The notes below the pieces were generated by a model. The model made no database searches, had not been told where the DNA came from, and was given only the letters and a program-made list of their open reading frames with translations. The translations under genes were made by a program, and so were the position numbers. A stretch of 14,500 nt of DNA from positions 1 through 14,500 of the forward strand of contig JAJZLX010000364.1 in NCBI GenBank assembly GCA_021850555.1, in the 5' to 3' direction. Below are positions 14,466 to 14,500 of this stretch, piece after piece. Every line of letters begins with the position of its first letter. Position 1 is the first letter of the stretch. Origin of the DNA: Pseudomonadota bacterium. GTDB taxonomy: Bacteria > Pseudomonadota > Gammaproteobacteria > Steroidobacterales > Steroidobacteraceae.

Positions 14466-14500
14466 GTCCTGCCCTGACACGTCTTTGCGCCGTTCCTGAC
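14464..14500. repeat. 37-bp dispersed repeat, copy B (continues past window)
   Basis: It begins within the OmpW stop codon (GAGTCCTGCCCTGACACG) and ends at the last base with GCCGTTCCTGAC. It matches 6972-7008 at 35 of 37 positions in the same orientation. The match is still running at the window edge, so its full length is unknown. Confidence 0.85.

Noticed and set aside
13161..14480. A 439-codon minus-strand frame opposite the lipase and OmpW genes
   Set aside because: It spans two well-supported plus-strand genes and has no protein signature.

Overview
The window is GC-rich DNA from a Gram-negative bacterium. It carries a TonB-dependent receptor C-terminus, lipobox lipoproteins, an OmpW barrel, a DUF5916 barrel and a cyclopropane synthase-like methyltransferase, and several genes start with GTG or TTG. 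This suits a proteobacterium, probably a gammaproteobacterium of the Xanthomonadales/Nevskiales/Steroidobacter kind; that placement is inferred from gene content only. No rRNA, tRNA, CRISPR array, transposase, integrase or phage gene was seen.

Layout. (1) 1-2128, plus strand: the 3' end of a TonB-dependent receptor, followed after 1 nt by a GabP-type amino acid permease. (2) 2185-4005, minus strand: a lipoprotein with two Ig-like modules and seven GloVer-type repeats, converging on the permease across a 12-bp hairpin. (3) 4006-4593: about 590 bp with no supportable gene. (4) 4594-6960, minus: a DUF5916 outer-membrane barrel with a CBM9-like N-terminal domain. (5) 7253-8332, minus: a two-gene unit of unknown function, one small secreted protein and one membrane-anchored protein with a Cys-rich periplasmic domain. 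(6) 8604-11881, plus: a CFA-family lipid methyltransferase, an FAD-dependent geranylgeranyl-reductase-like oxidoreductase 7 nt downstream, then a YkoP-like protein after 169 bp. (7) 11882-12161: an AT-rich regulatory region with several inverted repeats. (8) 12162-14465, plus: a secretory-lipase-like lipoprotein followed by an OmpW/AlkL-family porin.

How the genes may work together. Most products act at the envelope. The receptor and permease look like a coupled outer/inner membrane uptake pair. The methyltransferase and FAD oxidoreductase probably act in sequence on lipid acyl chains (methylation or cyclopropanation plus a redox step). The lipase and OmpW-type porin form a plausible module for hydrolysing an extracellular ester and passing the hydrophobic product across the outer membrane, with a TetR-like palindrome just upstream.

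The clearest structure not explained by genes is a 37-bp dispersed repeat. One copy (6972-7008) lies in the leader of the DUF5916 gene; the other (14464-14500) starts inside the OmpW stop codon and runs off the window. No striking new defence or mobile system was found. The best leads are the CFA/FAD-oxidoreductase/YkoP locus, the dispersed repeat, and the two-gene secreted/membrane unit.
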